Below the pieces are notes generated by a model. The model ran no database searches. It worked only from the letters and a program-made list of their open reading frames with translations, and had not been told where the DNA came from. A DNA stretch of 47,495 nucleotides, taken from contig JANWXY010000003.1 in NCBI GenBank assembly GCA_025057135.1, positions 1 to 47,495 of the forward strand, written 5' to 3'. The position numbers and the translations under genes were made by a program. This document shows, one piece after another, positions 41,258-47,495 of the stretch. The stretch's first letter is position 1; each line of letters begins with the position of its first letter. The stretch is from Bacteroidia bacterium (lineage in GTDB: Bacteria; Bacteroidota; Bacteroidia; SpSt-205).

Positions 41258-42707
41258 TTGGCAAGCCATCTGGCGTTCATTATTTCTCTATCAGGAAAAT
41301 GAACCGATGCTCTTTCCCACCCTTACGTTTTGGGTGTGGGCTATCGTAGTGTTTGGCTTCTACGGCGTTGCTATGCAGCTGCATCGGCGACGGTGGGGGC
41401 TTCTATGGCTTCTGGTATTCTCAGTATTCTTTTACTACAAATCGGCAGGTGGGTTTGTCATTATATTTTTAGGCCTCTTAGTTTTAGAATACCTGCTGGT
41501 CCTATGGATGAAAAGTAGTAGAAAGCCCTCTCAGCTGGCTTTCTGGTCTGCTATCATCATCCCCTTGGGTTTTTTGGGGTACTATAAATACACCCTATTT
41601 TTCATCCAAAACTGGAACTATCTAACAGGTAGTCGTATAGAGGCGCCGGATATTTTCCTCCCAGCCGGTATCTCCTTCTACACTTTCCAAATGATAAGCT
41701 ATGTCGTGGATGTCCGGAGGAATCGCATTTCGCCCAGCAGCTTTTGGGATTATGCGTTGTATATTGCCTATTTTCCACAGCTGGTAGCAGGGCCCATTGT
41801 ACGAGCTGAACATTTCCTCCCCCAACTTTCTAACCCACTCATAGACTCAGAACAGATAGGTCGCGGCTTTTGGCTCGTGCTTCAAGGTTTGGTAAAGAAA
41901 GTAGCCTTTGCTGACTATATCGCTCAGTATAACGACCTTATCTTTGCTAATCCGAAAGGCTATTCGGGGTTAGAGAATCTTTTCGCCATTTACGGATACG
42001 CTCTACAGATATTTTACGACTTTTCAGGCTATAGCGATGTAGCTATCGGCATCGGACGCATGATGGGATTTGACTTAGGTGTCAACTTCGCTAAACCTTA
42101 TCTATCTACGAGCATAACGGAGTTTTGGCGCAGATGGCATATCAGCTTATCTTCTTGGCTGCGGGATTACTTGTACATTCCTCTGGGAGGTAATCGGCGT
42201 GGAGTGGTCCGAACCTATGTCAATCTTTTTCTCACTATGCTTATAGGCGGCTTATGGCATGGGGCATCTTGGAGATTTGTGGTCTGGGGAGGGGTACATG
42301 GACTTGCCTTGGCTGTACATCGGGCTATCTACGGAAAAGACATTCCCCCTCGGTCCGTCGGCCGCCGCCTTATGGGATGGTTTTTGACCTTCCATCTCGT
42401 GTGTGCGCTGTGGGTTTTCTTCCGTGCCAGTGACTTCAGTAAAGCAGTGGCGGTTCTATCCCAGGTAAGCACCGATACCCAGATTAGCCATTTACTACCC
42501 CTGATAGAAAGACGCAGTTTGTTAGTGGGGCTTGTTCTACTGGGGTATATTCTACATACTGTACCGATGATCTGGGTGGAGCGGGTAGAGAAACTTTTTG
42601 CCCGTAGCCCGTTTTGGGTCAAGGTTACTGCATTCATTGGCGTAATACAGCTTATCTTAGAGATGAGGCAAACATATGTTCAGCCGTTTATTTATTTTCA
42701 GTTTTAG
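41247..42707 (+). CDS. MBOAT family O-acyltransferase (AlgI-like)
   Basis: Multi-pass inner-membrane acyltransferase that passes acetyl groups to the periplasm for polysaccharide O-acetylation. The 486-aa protein has about 11-12 helices. The family signatures are present: LPAGISFYTFQMISYVVDV, AYFPQLVAGPIVRAEHFLP, and the catalytic histidine region GGLWHGASWRFVVWGG with His338 and a second His351 (GVHG). It starts within the end of the SGNH gene (11-base overlap) and its 3' end overlaps the adaptor lipoprotein gene by 32 bases, so the three are probably translated from one mRNA. Confidence 0.93.
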   Translation: MPLDWQAIWRSLFLYQENEPMLFPTLTFWVWAIVVFGFYGVAMQLHRRRWGLLWLLVFSVFFYYKSAGGFVIIFLGLLVLEYLLVLWMKSSRKPSQLAFWSAIIIPLGFLGYYKYTLFFIQNWNYLTGSRIEAPDIFLPAGISFYTFQMISYVVDVRRNRISPSSFWDYALYIAYFPQLVAGPIVRAEHFLPQLSNPLIDSEQIGRGFWLVLQGLVKKVAFADYIAQYNDLIFANPKGYSGLENLFAIYGYALQIFYDFSGYSDVAIGIGRMMGFDLGVNFAKPYLSTSITEFWRRWHISLSSWLRDYLYIPLGGNRRGVVRTYVNLFLTMLIGGLWHGASWRFVVWGGVHGLALAVHRAIYGKDIPPRSVGRRLMGWFLTFHLVCALWVFFRASDFSKAVAVLSQVSTDTQISHLLPLIERRSLLVGLVLLGYILHTVPMIWVERVEKLFARSPFWVKVTAFIGVIQLILEMRQTYVQPFIYFQF

Positions 42708-43800
42708 TGCTGTTATTTTCAGTGGGGGGTGCTCGTCGGCTCCCACCAGCCTTCCCATAGAAAAATCCCTGTCCCAAGACACGCTTTATCTAAGTCCTCT
42801 TCAAAAGCAAGGCGCTGAGGTACAGGTATCTCCTTTGCGCGCCGAGGTCGTCCGAGAGCGTGTGCGTCTAATAGGGAGGACGATGGTTTTAGCTCATTCT
42901 CAGGGACGGGCGCACAGTAGGGCAGAGGGCACAGTAGAGTCTATTCTCGTCCGAGAAGGACAGTTTGTTCAGGCGGGACAGGAGCTATTCCGGATATACA
43001 GCGCGAGCGTCATAGAGCTTCAGAGGCAGTTTTTGGAGTTATATGCGCGTTGGCGCGCCGTGCAGAAGCGCCTTGCCTTACAGGAAGGTCTATCGGCACA
43101 ACGAGTTATATCTCAGATGGAGCTGCTCCAAAGTCAAGCTGAGCTGCAACAGCTGGGAGTCCAGATTCAATCCATTCATAGTCAGCTGCGTCTGCTGGGC
43201 TTAGAGCCGGATACAACTGGGCGTATTCGGCTGCTTTCGGTACGAGCTCCTATTGCAGGATATGTTACTTATATAGGTGCTTCTATGGGAGAATACATTC
43301 GTCCCGAGCAGCCACTGGCTTTTATTGTCAATCTAAGTGATATTCATGCGGACCTACATATATCCGAGCGAGAGTTGGCTTGGCTGAAAGAAGGAATGCC
43401 AGTGGAGCTCAGGCTTCCTGGTCTACCCCAGCTGTCTCCACTTTACTCCAAAGTTGAGTATATCGCTCAGGTGGAGGATAGTACGGGGCGGCATCTTTTA
43501 GCCCATGTGCGCGTACCGCCTACGCCATATCCGCTCTTCGCAGGTACTCCTATTGAAGGGTTCGTAGAAAAAGAACTTGGCCGACACTTCGTTGTGCCGC
43601 GCGAAGCCTTAGGCTATCATGGAGGACAGGTATACGTATTTGCCCAGGAAGGCGACCGCTATGTGCCTTTGGTCGTGCAGGTTAGCTTCATAGATAGCTT
43701 AGCACTCATAGAGGGGAAGCAGCTCCGAGAGGGGCTACCCATAGTACAACGCGGGGCAGCATTTTTAGCTTCGCAGCTCTGGCAAGTCGGAGAAGAATAA
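42676..43800 (+). CDS. RND-type efflux adaptor (membrane fusion) lipoprotein
   Basis: Periplasmic adaptor linking an RND pump to an outer-membrane channel. The 374-aa protein begins with a lipoprotein signal (MFSRLFIFSFSAVIFSGGC, acylated Cys19), then a lipoyl/barrel-sandwich motif (GTVESILVREGQFVQAGQELFRI split around residues 84-107), a coiled-coil hairpin (~115-175) and beta-barrel domains (VRAPIAGYVTYIGASMGEYI, LPREAL-like VPREALGYHGGQVYVF). It resembles CusB-type adaptors. No pump or channel gene is adjacent; the only pump in the window is on the other strand at 20287. It overlaps the MBOAT gene, an unusual neighbour. Confidence 0.85.
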   Translation: MFSRLFIFSFSAVIFSGGCSSAPTSLPIEKSLSQDTLYLSPLQKQGAEVQVSPLRAEVVRERVRLIGRTMVLAHSQGRAHSRAEGTVESILVREGQFVQAGQELFRIYSASVIELQRQFLELYARWRAVQKRLALQEGLSAQRVISQMELLQSQAELQQLGVQIQSIHSQLRLLGLEPDTTGRIRLLSVRAPIAGYVTYIGASMGEYIRPEQPLAFIVNLSDIHADLHISERELAWLKEGMPVELRLPGLPQLSPLYSKVEYIAQVEDSTGRHLLAHVRVPPTPYPLFAGTPIEGFVEKELGRHFVVPREALGYHGGQVYVFAQEGDRYVPLVVQVSFIDSLALIEGKQLREGLPIVQRGAAFLASQLWQVGEE

Positions 43801-43801
43801 C

Positions 43802-43809
43802 TACCTTTG
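43802..43809 (+). promoter_or_regulatory. -7 promoter element of the 43814 gene
   Basis: TACCTTTG (exact), then taaa, then ATG 43814. The whole element fits in the 13-bp gap after the adaptor gene's stop codon, showing that the next gene has its own start of transcription. Confidence 0.82.
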
Positions 43810-43813
43810 TAAA

Positions 43814-45061
43814 ATGAGGTTTCTCCTGATAGGACTTCTTGGCGGTCTATGGCTGCGCGGGCAGTATATTCTTATTCCGATGGATGAAAGCCAATCCCAA
43901 CATTTGCGGGCTTATGGGCTCGTTTATGGGTTACTTGCCCGAGGCGTACCCGTAGATTGGCTACTCAACTATCGGGGGGGAAGCTTCGCTTTCATGGAAG
44001 TAGGATGGGCTTTGTCGGAGCTCCAGCGCCGCGATATCCGCTATGAGCAGCTCTCTGTCAGCGATTATGGAGAGATACTGAGGTCTATTAGTCGTCCAGA
44101 AGTCAATATGGATGTTGTTCGCTTAGAAAAAGCCCCTCGTATCGCTGTGTATGCGCCTAAGTCAGCCGAACCCTGGGATGATGCGGTACAGCTTGTTTTG
44201 CTTTATGCGGAGATACCTTATGATATTATCTACGATGATGAGGTTCTATCTGGCAAGATTTCAGAGTACGATTGGATTCATCTACATCATGAAGATTTTA
44301 CGGGTCAATATGGGAAATTCTTCACCTTCCGAGACAAGCCCTGGTATAAGGCGATGGTTCGTGAGCTCAACTTAATCGCCAATCGGTGGGGCTACCGCCG
44401 CGTTCCAGAACTCAAGCTTGCCGTGGTCAAAAAGTTGCGCGAATGGATACTCAGCGGAGGCTTTCTTTTTGCAATGTGCTCAGCAACAGATACTTACGAT
44501 ATAGCCTTGGCCGCAGAAGGTGTAGATATCGTCAGCGAAATTTACGATAATACCCCCGCCGATGCTCTCGCAAATACCAAACTCCGATATGACAACTGCA
44601 TCGCATTTCACAACTTCACCCTACGGCTCAATCCCTACGATTACGAGTTTTCTGATATAGATACGGGAGAAAGGCGGCGGCAAGTTCGTGAGGAGCAGGA
44701 TTATTTTACGCTCAGGGAGTTTTCTGCAAAGTGGGACCCGATTCCCACCATGCTCTGCCAAAATCATCGCACTACCATCAAAGGCTTTTACGGGCAAACC
44801 ACAGGATACGAGATGAGTCTACTGAAACCGAATGTAGTGGTCATGGGCGAGTGCGTGCCGCTGTCCGAAGCACGATACATTCATGGCATACTCGGACGGG
44901 GCTTCTGGACCTTTTATGGAGGACATGACCCGGAGGATTATCAGCATTTTGTTGAAGAGCCTCCCACGGATGTGAGCAAATACCCCTCTTCGCCCGGATA
45001 CCGGCTGATATTGAATAATGTTCTCTTTCCAGCGGCCAAACGCAAAAAGATGAAAACCTGA
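43814..45061 (+). CDS. Conserved secreted Bacteroidota protein, GATase1-like (often labelled asparagine synthetase B)
   Basis: The 415-aa protein has a signal peptide (MRFLLIGLLGGLWLRG) and then the family opening YILIPMDESQSQHLRAYGL, VDWLLNYRGGSF and the segment LHHEDFTGQYG. The stretch GGFLFAMCSATDTYDIALAAEG resembles a class-I glutamine amidotransferase-like nucleophile elbow with a cysteine. Database entries in this family commonly read asparagine synthetase B, but the N-terminal nucleophile Cys2 and the SGGxDS ATP-binding loop of AsnB are absent, and the signal peptide argues for an exported protein. The true function is unknown. Confidence 0.83.
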   Translation: MRFLLIGLLGGLWLRGQYILIPMDESQSQHLRAYGLVYGLLARGVPVDWLLNYRGGSFAFMEVGWALSELQRRDIRYEQLSVSDYGEILRSISRPEVNMDVVRLEKAPRIAVYAPKSAEPWDDAVQLVLLYAEIPYDIIYDDEVLSGKISEYDWIHLHHEDFTGQYGKFFTFRDKPWYKAMVRELNLIANRWGYRRVPELKLAVVKKLREWILSGGFLFAMCSATDTYDIALAAEGVDIVSEIYDNTPADALANTKLRYDNCIAFHNFTLRLNPYDYEFSDIDTGERRRQVREEQDYFTLREFSAKWDPIPTMLCQNHRTTIKGFYGQTTGYEMSLLKPNVVVMGECVPLSEARYIHGILGRGFWTFYGGHDPEDYQHFVEEPPTDVSKYPSSPGYRLILNNVLFPAAKRKKMKT

Positions 45062-45142
45062 GCAGTTTTGTAAATCAGGTGCGATATTTGACTACTCAGG
45101 GTCAGCTCTATGCAGCATGAGCATTCCTAAGGCGTTTTTCTA

Positions 45143-45171
45143 TTGCAGATGGAGAAAACTGCGTACATTTG
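45143..45171 (+). promoter_or_regulatory. Promoter of the small-RNA candidate (-33 TTG, -7 TACATTTG)
   Basis: TTG at 45143-45145, 18 bases, TACATTTG at 45164-45171. No start codon follows at the usual distance; transcription would begin near 45176. Confidence 0.75.
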
Positions 45172-45175
45172 TATT

Positions 45176-45240
45176 AGCCCAGCAGAGAGGCCCCCGGGTT
45201 GATTCCCTTCGGGTTGAGTCCCCGGGGGTTTATATTTTAT
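45176..45240 (+). ncRNA. Candidate small RNA (~60-65 nt)
   Basis: A full promoter points at this segment, which contains no open frame and ends in a hairpin with a U-rich tail. Between the predicted start and the hairpin there are only about 16 bases (AGCCCAGCAGAGAGG region). It belongs to no RNA family I recognise; it is not long enough for 6S RNA or tmRNA. It could be a regulatory RNA, or a promoter closed by an immediate terminator to control the TPR-CHAT gene downstream. Start and end are estimates. Confidence 0.5.
45192..45240 (+). terminator. Strong intrinsic terminator hairpin with UUCG loop
   Basis: CCCCCGGG (45192-45199) pairs with CCCGGGGG (45222-45229); inside, GATTC (45202-45206) pairs with GAGTC (45217-45221), capped by CC-TTCG-GG. 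That gives about 15 base pairs with two small bulges, followed by the T/A-rich tail tttatatttta. It could also end transcripts arriving from the GATase1-like gene. Confidence 0.82.
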
Positions 45241-45403
45241 GAGATGAGAAAGTATTTGGCTGAGGCAAGTTATAAGGCCGTTGGGGCGGCAGACATTCCC
45301 CACCTACACCCTCCCGAATGAACATCTGCCGAAAAGCTGCTGGTACTTGTGTGTTCGGGATGAAAAAAAACTTAGCTTGATTTTTCCTGTAGGCTATGCT
45401 CTT

Positions 45404-45411
45404 TATCTTTG
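45404..45411 (+). promoter_or_regulatory. -7 promoter element of the TPR-CHAT gene
   Basis: TATCTTTG (exact), then agat, then ATG 45416. A TTG lies 24 bases upstream (45377-45379), one base beyond the usual range. Confidence 0.82.
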
Positions 45412-45415
45412 AGAT

Positions 45416-47495
45416 ATGAAATGTTTTTTCGCACTCTGGATGGGCATTCCCCTTTCGGCCCAGCCGCTGCTCCATATGGCCGACAGCCTCCTCAAACAGG
45501 GGCGATATGCGGTGGCGCTTGGGCTGTATGACTCGCTTTTGCGGACGCAGACGATGCCTGATACCCTGCGTCTGCGGCTCTATCTAAAAGGCGCTGAGGC
45601 CTGGGAGGGAGTAAATAGACCTAAAGAAGCCCTTGACTGGATAGCTCCTGCTGAATCACTAGCCCTTCAGCTCAGGGATACGCTACGCTATGCCGAAGTG
45701 CTGGCTTGGAAGGGAGGTTTCTACCCCCAGCGTCGAGCTTATGCAGAAGGGGAAGCGGCGATCCAGCAGGCTTTCCGCTTAGTGGAAGCACAAGATGCCC
45801 AGAAGAGCCTGCTCTATGCGACGCTATGGAGGCGCTGGGGTCACATAGCGCAGGATCAGAGGGATTATCAAGGATCTGCAGAGCGCTATCGCCGAGCAGC
45901 TCAAGTACTGCAAGCTCTTGGGCTCACAGAACATCCCGACTATGCCCGCACGCTCATCAGCTTGGCAATTGCGTATCGGGCTCAAGGGCGATATGCGGAG
46001 GCAGAGACGCTGTACTTACAGGTAAGAGCGATTCAGGCGAAGGTACTGGGCATCGAGCACCCTGAGTATGCCCGCACGCTCAACAACTTGGCGAATATGT
46101 ATGCGCTCCAAGGGCGATATGCGGAAGCGGAGACGCTGCACTTAGAGGTGAGAGCAATTCGGGCGAAAGTACTGGGTACTGAGCACCCTGAGTATGCTCG
46201 TACGCTCAACAACTTGGCAATTGTCTATAAGGATCAAGGGCGATATGCGGAAGCGGAAGCACTGCTGTCGGAGGCGAAGGCGATTTGGGCCAAAGTGCTA
46301 GGCACCGAGCACCCTGACTATGCCCGTACTCTCAACAACTTGGCGAATGTCTATAAGGATCAAGGACGATATGCGGAAGCGGAAGCACTGCTGTCAGAGG
46401 CGAAGGCGATTTGGGCCAAAGTGGTAGGCACTGAGCATCCTACCTATGCCCAATCAATAAATAATTTGGCACTTGTATATTACGATCAAGGACGATATGA
46501 GGAGGCAGAGGCACTGCATTTGGAGGTAAAAGCGATTTGGGCAAAAGTACTGGGCATTGAGCATCCTGACTATGCAGGTACGCTCAATAACTTGGCCAAT
46601 GTGTATCAAGCTCAAGGTCAGTATGCGAAGGCGGAATCCTTGTATCTACAAGTGAAGGGAATTCAAGCGAAGGTATTGGGGAGGGAGCATCCTGACTATG
46701 CCCGCACGCTCAACAACTTAGCGATTGTATATAGGGAGCAGGGGCGGTATGTGGAGGCGGAGGGGCTACTTTTGGAGGCGAAGGCGATAAAGGCGCGGGT
46801 GCTGGGCACCGAGCATCCTGGGTATTACCATTCCTCCCTTTACAACTTAGCCCGTCTTTACCAGAAGCAGCGGCGCTATGGCGAGGCCGACACCCTTTGG
46901 CGGGCTGTGGTGCTCAAAACCTTTACCCGCATTCGCCGAGAGTTTCCCATGCTCTCTACTGCTGCCCGGCAAAACCTACTGGAAAATCTTCTGATGAGCC
47001 GTCTCTCTGGTTTTCAGCGGTATGTAGTAGAGAGACGAGAGCGAGCTGACCTGGTGGAGCTGGGGTATCGAGCGGCTCGCAGCTTAAAAGGCATTCTTCT
47101 CTCCTCCACCGAGGCCATGAAGCATCTGGTGGAGACCAGCCGAGATACGGTGCTCCGAGCCCGATACCATCAGTGGAAACGCCTGGCTGACCAGTACGCT
47201 TTTTTTGCCCTTCAAGAGAACTACGCAGCAGCGGACTCGCTGTGGAAGCGGCTTCAAGAAGCGGAGAGAGAGATTGTACTGCGCTTGCCTGAGTTGAGGG
47301 ACTTTCTGCCTGACCCGGCGGGCGAGCCGCTGACGCCGCCGCTCCGCTCGGAGGAAGCCCTGATAGAAGTAATGCGGGCGCCCGCTGAGAAAGGAGACTC
47401 AATGCTGTATCTTTTCTACCTGCTTCTGCCAGAGGGGAGGAAGCACCGGCTTTATCTGCATGTGCTGTATGCGGACACGCTGTGGGAGCAGCGGG
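45416..47495 (+). CDS. TPR-CHAT protein, secreted (3' end outside the window)
   Basis: The frame stays open to the window edge (693 codons seen). A signal peptide (MKCFFALWMGIPLSAQ) is followed by degenerate TPRs (~20-165) and eight kinesin-light-chain-type 42-residue TPR units (~172-507), each with the pattern EHPxYARTLNNLAxxYxxQGRYAEAE. The last part (SLKGILLSSTEAMKHLV, LWKRLQEAEREIVLRLPEL, SEEALIEVMR) matches the linker and beginning of a CHAT (caspase-like HetF-associated) protease domain, whose catalytic His and Cys would lie beyond the edge. Such proteins are common in Bacteroidota, with undefined substrates. The start is fixed by the TATCTTTG promoter four bases upstream. Confidence 0.88.
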   Translation, partial: MKCFFALWMGIPLSAQPLLHMADSLLKQGRYAVALGLYDSLLRTQTMPDTLRLRLYLKGAEAWEGVNRPKEALDWIAPAESLALQLRDTLRYAEVLAWKGGFYPQRRAYAEGEAAIQQAFRLVEAQDAQKSLLYATLWRRWGHIAQDQRDYQGSAERYRRAAQVLQALGLTEHPDYARTLISLAIAYRAQGRYAEAETLYLQVRAIQAKVLGIEHPEYARTLNNLANMYALQGRYAEAETLHLEVRAIRAKVLGTEHPEYARTLNNLAIVYKDQGRYAEAEALLSEAKAIWAKVLGTEHPDYARTLNNLANVYKDQGRYAEAEALLSEAKAIWAKVVGTEHPTYAQSINNLALVYYDQGRYEEAEALHLEVKAIWAKVLGIEHPDYAGTLNNLANVYQAQGQYAKAESLYLQVKGIQAKVLGREHPDYARTLNNLAIVYREQGRYVEAEGLLLEAKAIKARVLGTEHPGYYHSSLYNLARLYQKQRRYGEADTLWRAVVLKTFTRIRREFPMLSTAARQNLLENLLMSRLSGFQRYVVERRERADLVELGYRAARSLKGILLSSTEAMKHLVETSRDTVLRARYHQWKRLADQYAFFALQENYAAADSLWKRLQEAEREIVLRLPELRDFLPDPAGEPLTPPLRSEEALIEVMRAPAEKGDSMLYLFYLLLPEGRKHRLYLHVLYADTLWEQR
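45929..46936 (+). repeat. 126-bp tandem repeat array (8 units) encoding TPRs
   Basis: The codons for EHP recur at 45929, 46055, 46181, 46307, 46433, 46559, 46685 and 46811, exactly 126 bases apart (42 codons). Adjacent units around 46181-46432 are nearly identical at DNA level (same runs ataaggatcaagg and gcggaagcggaagcactg), indicating recent duplication; the last unit is divergent. Confidence 0.93.

Larger units (their letters stand above)
45062..45415. other. 354-bp gene-free region holding a small-RNA candidate and two promoters
   Basis: Between the GATase1-like gene and the TPR-CHAT gene. It holds a full promoter (45143-45171), a short candidate RNA ending in a strong hairpin (45192-45240), and the TPR-CHAT promoter (45404-45411). 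The remaining parts, 45062-45142 and 45241-45403, hold only short inverted repeats (for example CGGCAGA/TCTGCCG) at a chance level. The 81-codon minus-strand frame over this region looks non-coding. Confidence 0.6.

Noticed and set aside
20287-43800. Treating the RND pump (20287) and the adaptor lipoprotein (42676) as one efflux operon
   Set aside because: They are 19 kb apart on opposite strands, and their family subtypes (AcrB-like pump, CusB-like adaptor) do not clearly match.
45287-45360. Two interleaved 7-bp inverted repeats (CGGCAGA/TCTGCCG and TCCCGAA/TTCGGGA), pseudoknot-like
   Set aside because: One or so 7-bp inverted repeat is expected by chance in a stretch this long, and there is no promoter in front or U-tract behind.
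45230-45475. 81-codon minus-strand open frame over the small-RNA/TPR-CHAT promoter region
   Set aside because: It runs antisense to the TPR-CHAT start and terminator hairpin, has no -7 element before it and no recognisable protein pattern.
1-47495. CRISPR arrays, insertion sequences, prophage or toxin-antitoxin genes
   Set aside because: No spaced direct repeats, transposase motifs, terminal inverted repeats, integrase or phage structural genes were found; the only repeat array is the in-frame TPR array.

Overview
The window (47,495 bp, roughly half G+C) looks like a chromosomal segment of a member of the Bacteroidota. Reasons: three type IX secretion (T9SS) genes unique to that phylum (PorE-like, PorZ-like, PorU2/gingipain-fold), the phylum's characteristic -7 promoter element TAnnTTTG in front of most transcription units, almost no recognisable Shine-Dalgarno sequences, and several protein families typical of the group (PD40-OmpA proteins, the so-called asparagine synthetase B family, TPR-CHAT proteins). 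I cannot name the genus. There is no phage, insertion sequence, plasmid or CRISPR signal; this is core and housekeeping sequence with some accessory catabolic and envelope genes. The first ~80 bases are poly-C low complexity and are probably a contig-end artefact.

Layout. 85-6743 (minus): M3 oligoendopeptidase, gyrA, the RNase P RNA gene rnpB, and a PorE-like TPR/propeller/OmpA protein whose stop codon touches rnpB. 6801-9383: alaS. 9559-13069: hmgA and hppD (tyrosine to homogentisate to maleylacetoacetate) followed by a family-9 glycosyltransferase; thpR runs against it. 13673-20163: a chained operon porZ - unknown 163-aa gene - recO - dxs - nhaD, with overlapping or nearly touching ends. 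20287-23655 (minus): an AcrB-type RND pump. 23738-28684: a very large PorU2-like C25 peptidase. 28726-31790: tRNA-Gly(GCC), tRNA-Leu(UAA), a 69-aa protein, an FtsX/LolE-type permease and a second PD40-OmpA protein. 31859-34933 (minus): SRPBCC protein, dihydrolipoamide acyltransferase, indoleamine 2,3-dioxygenase. 34961-36523: Wzx-type flippase. 36458-38833 (minus): unknown 222-aa protein, IscA-type Fe-S protein, flavin amine oxidase. 38862-45061: nitrilase-family protein, small protein, SGNH esterase + MBOAT acyltransferase pair, RND-type adaptor lipoprotein, GATase1-like secreted protein. 45176-45240: candidate small RNA. 45416 to the window end: TPR-CHAT protein with a 126-bp tandem repeat, cut by the window edge.

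The most striking structure is not a gene. In eight cases an exact TAnnTTTG element ends exactly four bases before a start codon (gyrA, alaS, hmgA, porU2, ido, amine oxidase, the 43814 gene, the TPR-CHAT gene); near-matches at the same distance and exact matches at 3-10 bases precede most other lead genes. Because transcription starts a few bases after this element, these mRNAs should be leaderless or nearly so. The same 4-base geometry recurs behind tRNA-Leu: RNase Z cleavage after the discriminator base would leave an mRNA with a 4-base leader. The promoter rule also corrects several gene starts (hmgA at 9559, porE at 6743, iscA at 37456, gyrA at a GTG) and shows that some tightly packed same-strand genes have their own promoters.
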